From: Candidatus Fredericiella danica
GTDB taxonomy: Bacteria > Chloroflexota > Anaerolineae > Caldilineales > Caldilineaceae
DNA: 64,000 nt
Reading direction: 5' to 3'
NCBI GenBank assembly: GCA_016713335.1
Contig: JADJPH010000025.1
Coordinates: 1-64,000, forward strand
Position 1 is the first letter of the stretch; every line of letters starts with the position of its first letter. Under the pieces are notes generated by a model. That model had not been told where the DNA came from. It saw only the letters and a program-made list of their open reading frames with translations, and ran no database searches. This document shows, one piece after another, positions 1 through 10,074 of the stretch. A program made the position numbers and the translations under genes.

Positions 1-933
1 CGAGAGACCCAGCATTTCGATCTGATCGGCGGTCGTGTAGTTGAAGTTCTTCAGCAGGTTGTATGCATCGGGGGCTGCGTCTTTCAACTTCGGGTTGAAG
101 ATCTTGATGAGCTTGTCATCCGGATAGGCGCAGTCCACCTTCTCCTCCGCCACCTTGGACGCGTGTTCTTCCTGGGTGCATTCAGGCAGTTTCACCTCGG
201 CCAGATCATATTTGGTGAAGATCGCATGCGGCGTATAGAAGTAGAAGAGCACCGGGTCCTGGCGTTCATAGTTCGATGACATCTGCGCCAGCAGCGCTTC
301 CTCGGATGCAGTGTTGATCACCTGGAAGTTGAGACCGAGCTGGTCGATGATCTGCTGATCATACTGGGTCCAGCCTAAAGGACCGGCAAAGAAAGCGCCC
401 TTGTCGCCAGTCTCGGCTGTCGCAAACTGCTTGGCGACTGCCGGATCCTTGAAGCCTTCCCAGGTGGCCAGTGCCGGGTTTTCATCGACGACATATTTCG
501 GCGTGTACCACGCAATCTTACCCACTACGCCGAGTTCGCCGCCGTTTTCCACCACCTTCTGCTCGGCGATGTATTGGGCGATGCGCTCGCCATGCCCCGA
601 TGGCCACACTTCCAGGCTTGCATCTGCCTGATCGCCGGACAGGGCGTCCCATTGCTGCTGTTCATCAATGGCGATGATTTCGGTTGAGTAGCCGAGTTGG
701 TTCTTGAGCAGGTTGGCGGCCACGTTCACATTCAGCTCCGATGCCGGCCAGGTGTTGGCGATCAGCCGGATCGTGGGTTTGTCGCCGCCACCAGCAGGGG
801 CGTTGGTTTGGGGCGCGGCTGCGCCACCACTGTCAGTCTGGGCGGCCGGCGTGGTGGCCCCCGTGCATGCGGTAAGCAGCACCGCGAGGATGGCAAGTAG
901 CGAGAACAATAGCAGGGATCGGGACTTCTTCAT
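1..933 (-). CDS. Glycine betaine/proline-type ABC transporter substrate-binding lipoprotein (3' end cut by window edge)
   Basis: Reading the minus strand from the ATG at 933-931 gives a lipoprotein signal (MKKSRSLLLFSLLAILAVLL then TAC, the lipobox cysteine) followed by an Ala/Gly/Gln linker and an OpuAC-type binding domain. Aromatic segments typical of quaternary-ammonium cages are visible (VWPSGHGER, IAWYTPKYV, GPLGWTQYD, FYFYTPHAIF). The start is preceded by GGAGG at the right distance. The frame is open to base 1, so the C-terminus lies outside. It is the last visible gene of the betaine operon, 58 bp after the dehydrogenase stop. Family assignment is firm; glycine betaine rather than proline betaine or choline is inferred from the neighbours. 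Confidence 0.85.
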   Translation of the reverse strand, partial: MKKSRSLLLFSLLAILAVLLTACTGATTPAAQTDSGGAAAPQTNAPAGGGDKPTIRLIANTWPASELNVNVAANLLKNQLGYSTEIIAIDEQQQWDALSGDQADASLEVWPSGHGERIAQYIAEQKVVENGGELGVVGKIAWYTPKYVVDENPALATWEGFKDPAVAKQFATAETGDKGAFFAGPLGWTQYDQQIIDQLGLNFQVINTASEEALLAQMSSNYERQDPVLFYFYTPHAIFTKYDLAEVKLPECTQEEHASKVAEEKVDCAYPDDKLIKIFNPKLKDAAPDAYNLLKNFNYTTADQIEMLGLS

Positions 934-991
934 GTCGGTTCCTCCTAAACTAAATCTAGATCGCAAAGGGCGAATGGGGAGCACGAACGGT

Positions 992-3432
992 TCAGGCTAC
1001 GACTTCAGCCGTTCCATCTTTGCATCGAATAGCGGATCCGCTGACGGTTGCACGCTGGCGTTTGCCGAAGTAGAGGACATCCACCTGCGCACCTTGTTGT
1101 GCGAACTCGCCTGGTAGATAACCGTAGAGAATGTGTTTACCAACGGAATAGCCGTAGTTTGAACTTGTCACATAGCCGAGTACTCTGTCACCGGATAAAA
1201 TTGGTTCCTTGCCCAGCGCCATGGATGCCGGATCATGGAAGGTGAGACAACAGAGATGGCGGCGCACGTCGTCTTTGGCTTTGCCAAGGGCATCGCTACC
1301 GTGGAAATAGCCTTTTGATAAGCGAACTGCCCAGCCGAGCCCGGCTTCATACGGGTTGTATTCGCTATGAATGTCGGCGCCCCACAGCCGATATCCCTTC
1401 TCCAGCCGCAGCGAATCGAATGCACCACCCCCGGCGGCAACCAGACCGTGCGGCCGGCCAGCTTCCCAGAGGAGATCCCAGAGGCGCAGCCCGTACTCGA
1501 TGGGTGCATAGATTTCCCAGCCCAACTCGCCGGCATAGGAGATTCGCAGCGCCAGGGGCCGGGACGCACTCAATTTGGAGTGGTTTGACCGTGTAGAAGG
1601 GAAAGGCCGCATTGGAGACATCTTCGCTGGCCACCTGCTGCAGGATGTCGCGGGCGCGCGGTCCCCACAGTCCGACCGTCGTATATTGGCCGCTCATGTC
1701 GCGAATCGTGACGTTGCTGTGCTTAGGCGCATGCTGCCTGATCCAGGCCAGATCATGCGGGCCCACGCCGCCGCCGGTCAGGATCCAAAAGCGATCCTCG
1801 GCGAGACGGCTGATGGTGAGATCTGCCATGATGCCACCGTGATCGTTGCAGAGCGAGGTATAGACGACGGTTCCGATTGGCCGATCGATGCGATTGGCCG
1901 TGACGGACTCCAGAAAGCTGAGTGCGCCGGGACCACTGACTTCGATCTTCGTGAAGGTGCTGAGGTTGAAGATCTGGCGCGCTTCACGCGTGGCGAGGTG
2001 CTCGGCGCCCTGAATCCGCGACCAGTACTTTGCCGCCCATCCCTGCCGCTGTGGGATACGCTCGCCAAATTCTTCCAGGAGCGGCGCGTTCGCCTCATAC
2101 CATTGCGCAACTTCCCACCCTGCACTTGAAAAGAAGACGCCTTGCTGCTCAACCAGCCGCGCATGAAATGGGGCGAGACGGACGTTGCGTGGGTTCTCCA
2201 GTTGTTGCAGCGGGTGGATGATGTCATACACCTCTTGATACTGGCGATCGATGCGCGCGCGCATGTAGGCTTTGGTATAGTCATGCGGCTGAAAGCGGTT
2301 GATGTCGGCCTCGCGGATATCCCACTCGGTCTCGCCGTAGGTCATCAACTCGGCGATCGATTTTCCGACGCCGCCTGAGTGAGTCACCCACACCCCCAGC
2401 GCTGCCCACAACCCTCTGATCCCCGTCTGGCCGATGATTGGGTACAGATCATTGCTAAACGCCATGTAGCCGTTAAAGGCGCGCACAAAGCGCTTTCCTC
2501 TCAGCGCCGGCAGCAGTTCCTCACTTGCGCTCTGCGCCACGGAGAAGTGCTTGGGTGTAAATTCACGTTCAGCCCGCGCCCCGACTGCATCGCCATCAAA
2601 CAACAGGGATTCATGGCGGTAGTTGCCGATGGCGTACCCGTCGTACCACTGGCGGTAATAGAGGGAAAAGTCCTGATGGCGCAAGATCGGATGGGTGACG
2701 AAGCGCTCTTTGTCCGCCGCCAGTTCAGGCAGTGGTTCTGTGTAGACAAGCTGGTGCTCCACGCCCATCAAGGGAAAGCGCAGCCCGACCTTGTCGGCGA
2801 GGACTGAAGCCCAAACGTTTGTACAAAGCACGATGTGATCGCAAGTAATGGATCCCTGATTTGTGACCGCGCCGGACGCGCCCATTGTGCGTCTGGATGT
2901 CAAGGACTTCAATGTTGCCCACAAACTCGACGCCCGCGTTCTCTGCACGACTGGCAAGTGCAGCGGCGCAATACCAGCCGCGTACATCGCTGTCGGTGGG
3001 GACATAATAGCCCCCCAGAATTCTAGATTCATCGATGAGCGGGATTTTGGCCTTGACCTCAGCCGGGGTGAGCAAATAAGCGTCGAGCCCATACGCCAGG
3101 GCTGTGCCTTGCTTCCGCTTCAGTTCCTCCCACCTCGCGGAAGTTGCCGCTACTTCGATGCCGCCCACCTGGTAGAGACACTGCTCGCCGGCATAGCGCA
3201 GCGGCTTGAGTGTTTTCACCGTGTATTTTGCGAACTCCGTCATCATCTTGGAGTAATTGGTCTGGAAGATCAGACCAGGGGCGTGGGTGGTGGAGCCACC
3301 CGTTTCCCAAAGGGGGCCCTTGTCAATCACGAAGATGTCTTTCCAGCCTAGCTGTGAGAGGTGAAAAGCGGTGCTACAGCCGGCAATACCGGCGCCGACA
3401 ATGACGACGTGGGCATGAGCGCGCATGGTCAT
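992..3432 (-). CDS. Dimethylglycine/sarcosine dehydrogenase-type flavoprotein with C-terminal GcvT domains (two frameshifts)
   Basis: A roughly 813-residue protein of the DMGDH/SARDH family, which oxidatively removes a methyl group and passes it to tetrahydrofolate. The N-terminus has the FAD fingerprint VIVGAGIAG and the conserved GSTTHAPGL segment, whose His (about residue 50) is the usual covalent flavin site. The C-terminus is a GcvT folate-binding region (YAGELGWEIYAP, SLRLEKGYRLWGADI). The gene is read in three frames: one break near 2865-2880 (in QTHNGRV, before VTNQGS) and one near 1556-1563 in a GGCCCC tract (CVPA, then LALRISYAGE). The joined product aligns end to end with the family pattern, so I treat the breaks as sequence errors. 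Dimethylglycine versus sarcosine as substrate cannot be settled. Confidence 0.85.
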
Positions 3433-3836
3433 GAGAAATTGTTCCGTGATGGTTGGTGCCGCAAATTCGCGTCGATGGTCATTCCCCGCATTGTCCTGGG
3501 AAAAGCGTCACGGCATGATACCAGAAGTCACCCGAGTGGCGAAGCCGGTTTTTCGGGCTGGTCCTCGCCCCTTTAAACCAGCAGTTGCACAGGGAAATCG
3601 TTGCCAGCCATGTGCTGTGCTACCGCAATTGTCTACCAGAACGTTGCTACATCTTCGGCCTGCCAGAAGCGGGGGTCGGCGGTGGGCGTGCTGCGTGTCT
3701 CGTATTGCGTATCTCGCGCGTGATAGTGAGTGGTGATGCTGTGAGTGGACGTGGTTGCGGCGGCCTTCGCCCAGGCGGCGTTCGGCGCCAGGCAGACCAT
3801 GCACAATGAGATCCAGTTTGTTCCGGTGGAGTCTGC
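3433..3836. other. Intergenic region between the two demethylating flavoprotein genes
   Basis: About 400 bp without a supported gene once the sarcosine oxidase stop is placed at 3837. It holds one copy of the CGTATTGCGTATC repeat family. No clear promoter or terminator is seen. Confidence 0.5.
3692..3728. repeat. Dispersed repeat family A (CGTATTGCGTATC), short copy
   Basis: The plus strand reads GTGTCTCGTATTGCGTATCT followed by CGCGCGTGATAG. The same words recur at 26151-26215 and 46980-47062, always between genes. Confidence 0.55.
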
Positions 3837-4983
3837 TCAGCGGACCGCCAAACCGTGACAGCGAAAACAGGCTCAGATCGTGGCGGCAGGTCTGGCGCTC
3901 GGCCAGATCCGCCAGGATTTCACCGATGACGCTGGCGAACTTATAACCGTGACCGGAACAGGCGGAAGCGAACGAAACCTGGGGAAATTCCGGGTGGAGG
4001 TCGACGATGAAGTGGCCATCCGGTGCGTTTGTAAACATGCATTCCTTGAGTGTCATCGTCGGGCCGGTGGCATGCGGGAAGTACCGGGCGGCGAACTCGC
4101 GCAGCATCTCCTCGTCTTCACGGCTGGGTTCGCGCTTGATTGCCTCCGGCGCACCCTGCTCCTCGAAGTGATGATACTTGCCGAATTTGAAGCCGGGCAC
4201 CCCAAACACCGGGAATCCATAGAAACGACCCTCATCCACCAGGCAGTTAAAGACCGGGAAATTGTCGAGGCGGAAATGCTCCGGTCGTTCAGGCTGCATC
4301 CAGATCAGCACCTGTAACTCCGGCGTCGCCAGGCCGTGCAGCCAGGGCATCAATCTGCTGTTCCAAGAACCGGCCGTGAAGACCAGCGAATCCGCCTCAT
4401 AGGCAGCTCGATCCGTGAAGACGCGGACCCCGTCCCCGCGTGGCTCCCAGCCCAGCACGGTTTCGCGGCCATGGATTTCAGCGCCATGCGCCACTGCTGC
4501 ATTGACATAACTCACGACACAGCGTTCTGGCGTTAGAAAGCCGCCATCTTTCTGATAGAGCGCCATGATATCTTGCGGCAAGCGATACCCTGGGAACCGT
4601 TTGCTGAGTTCGATGCCGGTCAGCACTTCATGGTCAATCCCCATTTCTACGGCTGACCGGAATGAACCCTTGAAGACCCAGGAATCGGCAGGGCCGGCAT
4701 CCACTGAGCCAACCTTGTAGAGTAAGCGTTCGCCGGCGACGCGTTCGATCTCCTCCCACAACTCGTAGGCGCGACGCAACAACATGACATAGGCGGGGTG
4801 CTCGTAATAGGCCAACCGGATGATGCGTGTATAGCCGTGGGAGGACCCTTGATCATGGGGAATATTGAACTGTTCGATCCCCAGCACGGACTGGCCGCGG
4901 CGTGCCAGTTCGTAACAGGCCGCGCTGCCCATGCCGCCGACGCCGATGACGATGGTGTTGTAGTGGTGGGAGTAAGGATTCAT
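3837..4983 (-). CDS. Monomeric sarcosine oxidase / N-methyl amino acid oxidase family (frameshift at the C-terminus)
   Basis: A SolA/MSOX-family flavoprotein that oxidises the N-methyl group of sarcosine or a similar secondary amine. The FAD fingerprint VIGVGGMGSAA begins near residue 12. The cysteine of KECMFTNAPDGHF is residue 315, the same position as the covalent flavin Cys of Bacillus MSOX, and the C-terminal SGHGYKFASVIGE motif is present. The open frame runs on to 3508, giving a 110-residue tail unlike the family. Removing one G near 3846-3852 gives SRFAVR and a stop at 3837-3839, for about 381 residues, the normal family size. I therefore take the tail as a frameshift product. It lies between the GcvT gene and the dehydrogenase in the betaine operon. 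Confidence 0.82.
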
Positions 4984-5031
4984 ATTGTTACTTCTGCCGC
5001 CTGCGACTGCTCTGTCCAGATTGCTGCTCTT

Positions 5032-6243
5032 CTATTGACTTTGTGCTCGTTCCCCGCAGGCGGAGTCCGCCGGATCGAAGAAAGGGGTGTTGACGACGGT
5101 TGCGGAGACGGGGCGATTGCCTGCCAGCACCATCAGCCGGGCGCCGGGCCAGGCATGGGTGGCGTCGACGTAGCCCAGGGCGAGCATCTTGCCCACGCTG
5201 TGGCCCTTTGCACTGGAGGTTACCCGGCCAACGGGGGTGTGCCCTGCGATTTCAGCATCCACCATTTCGCCGGCTTCGCTGCCGGTGACGTTCTTTTCTC
5301 GGAAGGCTTTGATGTCAGCGACCGCATAGATGCGGTCACCCAGATTGGCGGGGGACTCGCTCTGTAATTCAAGCCCGACCCAGCGTTCCCGCAGACCCTG
5401 CTCTTGGATCCGGAGCAACGCTTCGCGGCCCACGAAATCGCGTTTGGTGAAGTCGATCCACCGGTTCAAACCCACTTCGAAGGGCGTCTGTTCGCCGTCA
5501 ATGTCAGGCCCGGCGAGGGGTAGCGCCTTTTCGATCCGCAGGCTCTGCATGGCGCCTGCGCCATAGGGCAACAGACCGAACTCTTTGCCCTGCTTCTCAA
5601 GAAACTCCCAGAGGGACGCGGCTTCTTCGGCCGGCGTGTAAAGTTCAAAGCCCAACTCGCCGGTGTAGCCTGAGCGCGAGAGGATCAGTTCGGTGCCATT
5701 GATACGGTTGGGGGCAAAGCGGAAGAACTTGAGCGCCAGCAGTGCAGCCGTGTCGTCAGCCACCGCGGCCAGGAAGTCGCGCGAGCGAGGCCCCTGCACG
5801 GAGAGCAGCGCGATTGCCCCGCTCATGTCATTGACGTATGCGCTCATGCCGGTTGCGTGCTCGGCGATCCAGCGGAAAGTGGTTTTGCGCGGCGCACTCG
5901 ACGTGACAACCATAAAATGCTCGTCGCCAAATTTGTAGACGGTGACGTCATCGATGATACGGCCATCGGGGCCGCACATCGTGCTGTAGCGGACCTGGCC
6001 AGGGAGCAGGTTGAGAATCGGCGCCACGACCAGCCGGTTCACCAGCCGTTCGGCGCCAGGACCCTTGATGTCCACCTCGCCCATCGAGGTCAGGTCCTGC
6101 ATTCCCACATTCTGGCGCACGTTCAGGTGCTCGTCTTGTGGCGCAGTGTAGCTAAACGGGAACAGGTAGTCGCCGCCGCCCTTGACCATGCGGCTCGCCG
6201 TGCGTGCGTGGATGTCGTAGAGAGGCGTTCTTCGTTCCGCCAT
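5032..6243 (-). CDS. GcvT-like aminomethyltransferase (folate-dependent C1 transfer)
   Basis: A 403-residue stand-alone T-protein homologue, intact. It shows the family signatures GRIIDDVTVYK (the folate-proximal Asp), SGYTGELGFELYTP, SLRIEKALPLAGPD and the C-terminal GRVTSSAKGHSVGKMLALGYV. GcvT proteins move a methylene or methyl unit to tetrahydrofolate. Its place between the MttB-type methyltransferase and the sarcosine oxidase suggests that it handles C1 units from betaine or dimethylglycine rather than serving the glycine cleavage complex, whose P and H genes are absent here. The start ATG follows GGAGCC. The exact acceptor and donor are not determined by sequence. Confidence 0.85.
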   Translation of the reverse strand: MAERRTPLYDIHARTASRMVKGGGDYLFPFSYTAPQDEHLNVRQNVGMQDLTSMGEVDIKGPGAERLVNRLVVAPILNLLPGQVRYSTMCGPDGRIIDDVTVYKFGDEHFMVVTSSAPRKTTFRWIAEHATGMSAYVNDMSGAIALLSVQGPRSRDFLAAVADDTAALLALKFFRFAPNRINGTELILSRSGYTGELGFELYTPAEEAASLWEFLEKQGKEFGLLPYGAGAMQSLRIEKALPLAGPDIDGEQTPFEVGLNRWIDFTKRDFVGREALLRIQEQGLRERWVGLELQSESPANLGDRIYAVADIKAFREKNVTGSEAGEMVDAEIAGHTPVGRVTSSAKGHSVGKMLALGYVDATHAWPGARLMVLAGNRPVSATVVNTPFFDPADSACGERAQSQ

Positions 6244-6272
6244 TGGCTCCTCCAGGTAGGTCTCGTCCCGGC

Positions 6273-7791
6273 TCAGAATTCGGGCTTAATCTCAGTTTTG
6301 CGTTTCGCGATATATTCCTGCAGCGCCTCGTCGATAGTGGCGTCGAGCTCGGGCGCCTCGTATTCGTCTAGCAGGTGTTTGTACTTCTTGTGGGCGCGCT
6401 GTTCAGCGGATAGCGAACCCTCTGCCTGCCACTGTTCGGCAGACGCAGCATCAAATAGTTCAGACCGGTAGAAAGCGGTCCGGTAGTGCTGAAGCGTATG
6501 CGGCGTGCCAAGATGGTGCCCGCCAGGCGGCACGGTGCGAATTGACTCAAGTGCCAATGCATCGTCTGAAAGGTCAAGACCCTGCAGGTATTTGTGATAC
6601 ATGCCCAGCAACTCGCAGTCGAGCACGAACTTTTCGTACCCCGCCGCAAGCCCACCTTCAAGCCAACCCGCGGCGTGGAGTACGAAGTTGACTTTGGCTA
6701 GAATTGACGGCAGCATCACCTGCACCGACTCGTAGGCGGCCTGGGCGTCGGCGATCTTTGACGCGGTAAACATGCCGCCGGAACGGAACGGCAGGCCATA
6801 GAGTCGCGCCATCTGGGCGTTGACAAAGAGGGCAACCTGGCTTTCCGGCGTGCCGAAGACGGGGGAGCCGCTTTGTAGATCGATATTGGTCTGGAAGGCG
6901 CCGTAGATGACGGGCGTGCCGGGATTGATCATCTGCGCCAGGGCAATGCCGGCAAGCGCTTCGGCGTTCAACTGTGCCAGGGTGCCGGCGACTGAGACCG
7001 GAGCCATCGCACCGGAGAGAATGAAAGGAGTGATGATCATGGCCTGCCGCGCCCTGGCATACACCTTCAGGGCGGCAAGCATGCGGTCGTCCAGGCGGCG
7101 CGGGCTGGAGATATTGATCAGCGACAGCAGTGCCGGATGTTGACGAATTGCATCGGCGCCGTAGAGAATTTCGGCCATGCGCACACTGTCCTGCGCATTG
7201 GGGCCGCTGGTGACGGAGCCCATGAACGGCTTGTCGCTGTACTTGATATGGCTATAGAGCATGTCCAGATGGCGCGTGTGCGTCGGGAGGTCCGTGGGTT
7301 CGACAATTGTGCCGCCGGAGTGATGGAGATAGGGGTTCAGGTAGGCGAGCTTGACGAAATTGCGGAAGTCCTCCAGGGTGGCTTCTCGTCGCCCACGCTC
7401 AATGTCATAGACATAGGGCGGCCCGTAGACAGGGGCAAAAGTGACGTAGTCGCCGCCGATCACGGTGCTCCGTCGGGGATTGCGCGCCAGTTGCGTGAAT
7501 GTATGCGGCGCCTGGCTCACGGTTGCGACCATCAGACGCCGATCAAAATAGACCGTCGACTCCTTGACGATTGCACCGTGCTCTTTTGAGGGTCGCCAGG
7601 GCTTCCTCATCATAAAAGTCGATGCCGACTTCCTCGAGGATCTGCATCGACGTATCATTGATTTTTTGTAGCCCGGCTTCGCTTACCAGCTCGTAGACGG
7701 GTAGACGGTTGATGGGTTGTGTTACCGCCTGGATCCCCTTCGGCAGCCTGGCGGTCGCGGCGTCGTTCGCGCCGGCGCGCAAGTCTGTCAT
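6273..7791 (-). CDS. Trimethylamine methyltransferase MttB superfamily protein, non-pyrrolysine (MtgB-like; frameshift)
   Basis: About 505 residues of the COG5598 family, corrinoid-dependent methyltransferases for quaternary or tertiary amines. The N-terminus (INRLPVYELVSEAGLQKI, ILEEVGIDF) and the rest (GGDYVTFAPVYGPPYVYD, PFMGSVTSGPNAQDS) lie in two frames joined near 7584-7587, where a T4 run (A4 in the gene) has one base too many (ATLK, then EHGAIVKES). There is no in-frame UAG, so it belongs to the branch without pyrrolysine. Characterised members of that branch, such as glycine betaine methyltransferase MtgB, demethylate betaines. No corrinoid protein or partner methyltransferase gene is visible. 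Three bases separate it from the GntR stop, indicating co-transcription. Confidence 0.82.
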
Positions 7792-7794
7792 CGG

Positions 7795-8485
7795 TCATGG
7801 GCTAGGTTCCATTTCAAAGTGTGGCGCAACCCATTTGTTCCGGATTGCTTGCTCGATATTCTCTTGGAAGGCGCGAATGTGTTGCTCCATCAGTTGACCG
7901 GCGAGACCCGCCTGCAACTGGCAGACCGCATCGAGCATGGCATGGTGCTCAAGGACGCAAAACCGTAAGTTTTCGAGTCTGGGCAACGAGTAATGCCACA
8001 TCCGCAGACTCAGCGCGTACAGCACGGTCAGTTGTTCTTCGAGAAAACGATTATCGGCAGCCTGCCAAAAGAGCGCATGACAGGCGTGGTCGATTTCCAT
8101 CAGTGCGTCCTCTGCGCTGTCTGGCAAGACGGCCGCCGACGCCAGCAGGTGTGCCATTTCGTTCCAATGCCCGCTTGAACCGCGCTGCGTCGCCAACTGC
8201 ACCGCCAACACTTCGAGCGGCACGCGCATTTCGAAGAGCCGCTGCAAGTCGTTGACGTCGATGCTCGCCACGAAGATCACGCCGCGGCAGGATCGTCACC
8301 AACTGCTCGCGTTCCAGCCGTTGTAGCGCCTCGCGAATGGGTGTGCGGCCAAAGGTCAATTCCTCCAGCAACTGGGCCTCGTTGACTACCGATCCGGGGG
8401 CAAGTTGGAGGGTGACGATCCGCTGTTTGATTTGGGTATACGCCTGTTGGCTGAGCGACATGGCTTGTAGGGAAACCGCCGGCAT
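7795..8485 (-). CDS. GntR-family transcriptional regulator, FadR/FCD type (frameshift)
   Basis: About 230 residues. The N-terminal winged helix-turn-helix reads QQAYTQIKQRIVTLQLAPGS, then NEAQLLEELTFGRTPIREAL and LPRRG. The C-terminal FCD ligand domain starts VIFVASIDVNDLQRLFEMR and carries the Asp/His pattern (EIDHACHALFW, EHHAMLDAV) that often binds a metal and small organic acids. The two parts are in different frames, joined near 8280-8284 where one base is missing. It is the first gene of the betaine operon and lies next to a perfect TGATATATCA palindrome, so it probably controls its own operon. The effector is unknown; betaine or dimethylglycine would fit. Confidence 0.8.
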
Positions 8486-8493
8486 CGATGTTC

Positions 8494-8503
8494 TGATATA
8501 TCA
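8494..8503. promoter_or_regulatory. Candidate GntR operator (TGATATATCA)
   Basis: A perfect 10-bp palindrome just upstream of the GntR start codon. FCD regulators bind short palindromes of this kind. Assignment rests on position only. Confidence 0.4.
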
Positions 8504-8564
8504 CGAGAAAATCAGGGCGGCATGCTAGCACGGGGTGCAGAAAAATACAAGTGCGCGAATAAAA

Positions 8565-8594
8565 AAGCCGGAGCGGCGTCTGCTGCTCCGGCTT
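8565..8594 (-). terminator. Rho-independent terminator of nrfHA
   Basis: On the minus strand AAGCCGGAGC and GCTCCGGCTT form a 10-bp stem with a 10-nt loop, followed by a U run (plus-strand A run at 8560-8566). It begins 23 bp after the nrfA stop. Confidence 0.85.
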
Positions 8595-8616
8595 CCCGTT
8601 CCATTGGCGAGCCTGG

Positions 8617-9980
8617 TCAGGGTTTCGCAACGGTTGCGATCGAAGTTTGAGGGGCAGTGGCCTGCGGCGGCGTCTTTGCGGTCAGGACTGCCTGTGCTGC
8701 GATCTGCGCCTGGCGGGCGATGTCGATTGAGTCGGCGAGCACGCGCGCGGCTTCCTGCGGGCTATGGAACCCGGTGCTGTTTTCGGAAGAGATGAAGTCC
8801 CATCGCAACTGCGCCGAACGATGCAGTTCAAGCGCCTCGGCCAGTTCTTCCGGCGTGGCGCCTGCAGCCTTGGCGGCGTTGATCGTATCGATCGCGTCGA
8901 GCAGGGCTTCTTCGCTCTGGCGGAGCAACTCAGCCGTGCGTGTCTGGATTACGTCGATGCGCGCCTTCAATTCTTCTTCGGTGAAGTTATGGCAAGTCTG
9001 GCAAGCGGCGCTGATATTGGTTGCCGGGCTACGAATCCAATGGTCTGAAACCTTGACGCTGCCTTCACGAATGTAGGGCATGTGGCAGTCGGCGCACGCG
9101 ACGCCGGAGGCTGCATGCAAACCTGAGGAATACAACTCGAATTCGGGATGCTGGATCTTGATCATTGGCGCCCCGGTCTCTTTATGGTCCCAATCCTTAA
9201 AGCCTACTTCTTTATAGTACTCCTCAATGTTGTCGATGCTCAGCCCCTTCTCCCAGGGGAAAGTGAGCAATTTGTCTTCACCCTGGAAGTAGTATTCGAC
9301 GTGGCACTGGGCGCAGACATAGGTGCGCATTTCCTGGCGTGTGGCCTTGGTAACATCGATGCCGCGTGCGTTCATGGCGTTGACAAAAGCCGGCCGGGTG
9401 ATGCGCAGCGCCATCGTGTCGGGATCGTGGCAGTCGGCGCAGGTGCTGCCGGTGTGCAGTTGTTCTTTCAATTCATTGTAGGGGGTGTGATTGAAGGTCT
9501 CCCAACCCATCTCCTTGATGAGCTGTGGGGTCTCACCGGCGTGACAGTTGGCACAGGCGCCGGGCTGTTCTTTGACGACGATGCGTTCCGTTTCGAGCTG
9601 GTCGGTCAGGGCAAAGGCGTGACCGCGCTCCTCGTTGTGATCGATGCTGAAGGCATAACCGGCCCACAGCCGTTTCATCGCCGGCACTGCCTCCAACTTG
9701 CTATATGGTTCGGAGCCGCCAAAGGCGGTCCGGCCGTAGTTGGTCTCGGTCATCTTAAAGCGGTCGTATTCCATGGGGAAGTTCTGTCCCCACACGGCCG
9801 GGTCGATCTCTGTTTCGGAGATTTCGACCAACTTGCGCGGGTAGGCGGTCGCCTCGGTCTTTTGCCCATGATGTTCATCAGCAAGGCGACGACGCCGACT
9901 GTTGCGATCGCAACCAGGGCGAAGATGCCGATATACAGCCAGATGCGTTTCGCGGAGGAGGTTGATTTTTGTTGCGTCAT
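8617..9980 (-). CDS. nrfA: Cytochrome c552 nitrite reductase catalytic subunit NrfA (frameshift)
   Basis: Pentahaem enzyme that reduces nitrite to ammonium at the outer face of the membrane. An N-terminal membrane anchor (about residues 13-36) is followed by five c-type haem sites: CANCH (about 143), CADCH (181), CAQCH (223), CADCH (296) and CQTCH (327). CAQCHVEYYF and SGLHAASGVACADCH are family signatures. The first site, which carries the catalytic haem, is CxxCH instead of the CxxCK of Escherichia coli, placing it in the histidine-ligated variant group. The N-terminus is in another frame; one base is missing near 9863-9867 (NIMG, then QKTEATAYPRKL). It follows nrfH by 94 bp and ends at a strong terminator. 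Confidence 0.93.
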
Positions 9981-10074
9981 GGTGGTTGTGCCTCGCTTTT
10001 ATGGTTCATACATCATGCAGAATGGGTGGTTTGAGAGTAAACACATCGTTGCTTGGTAGTGCAGGGATGGGCGC

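Noticed and set aside
6273..7791. Pyrrolysine-containing MttB
   Set aside because: There is no in-frame UAG in the gene; the only interruption is a one-base indel in an A run.
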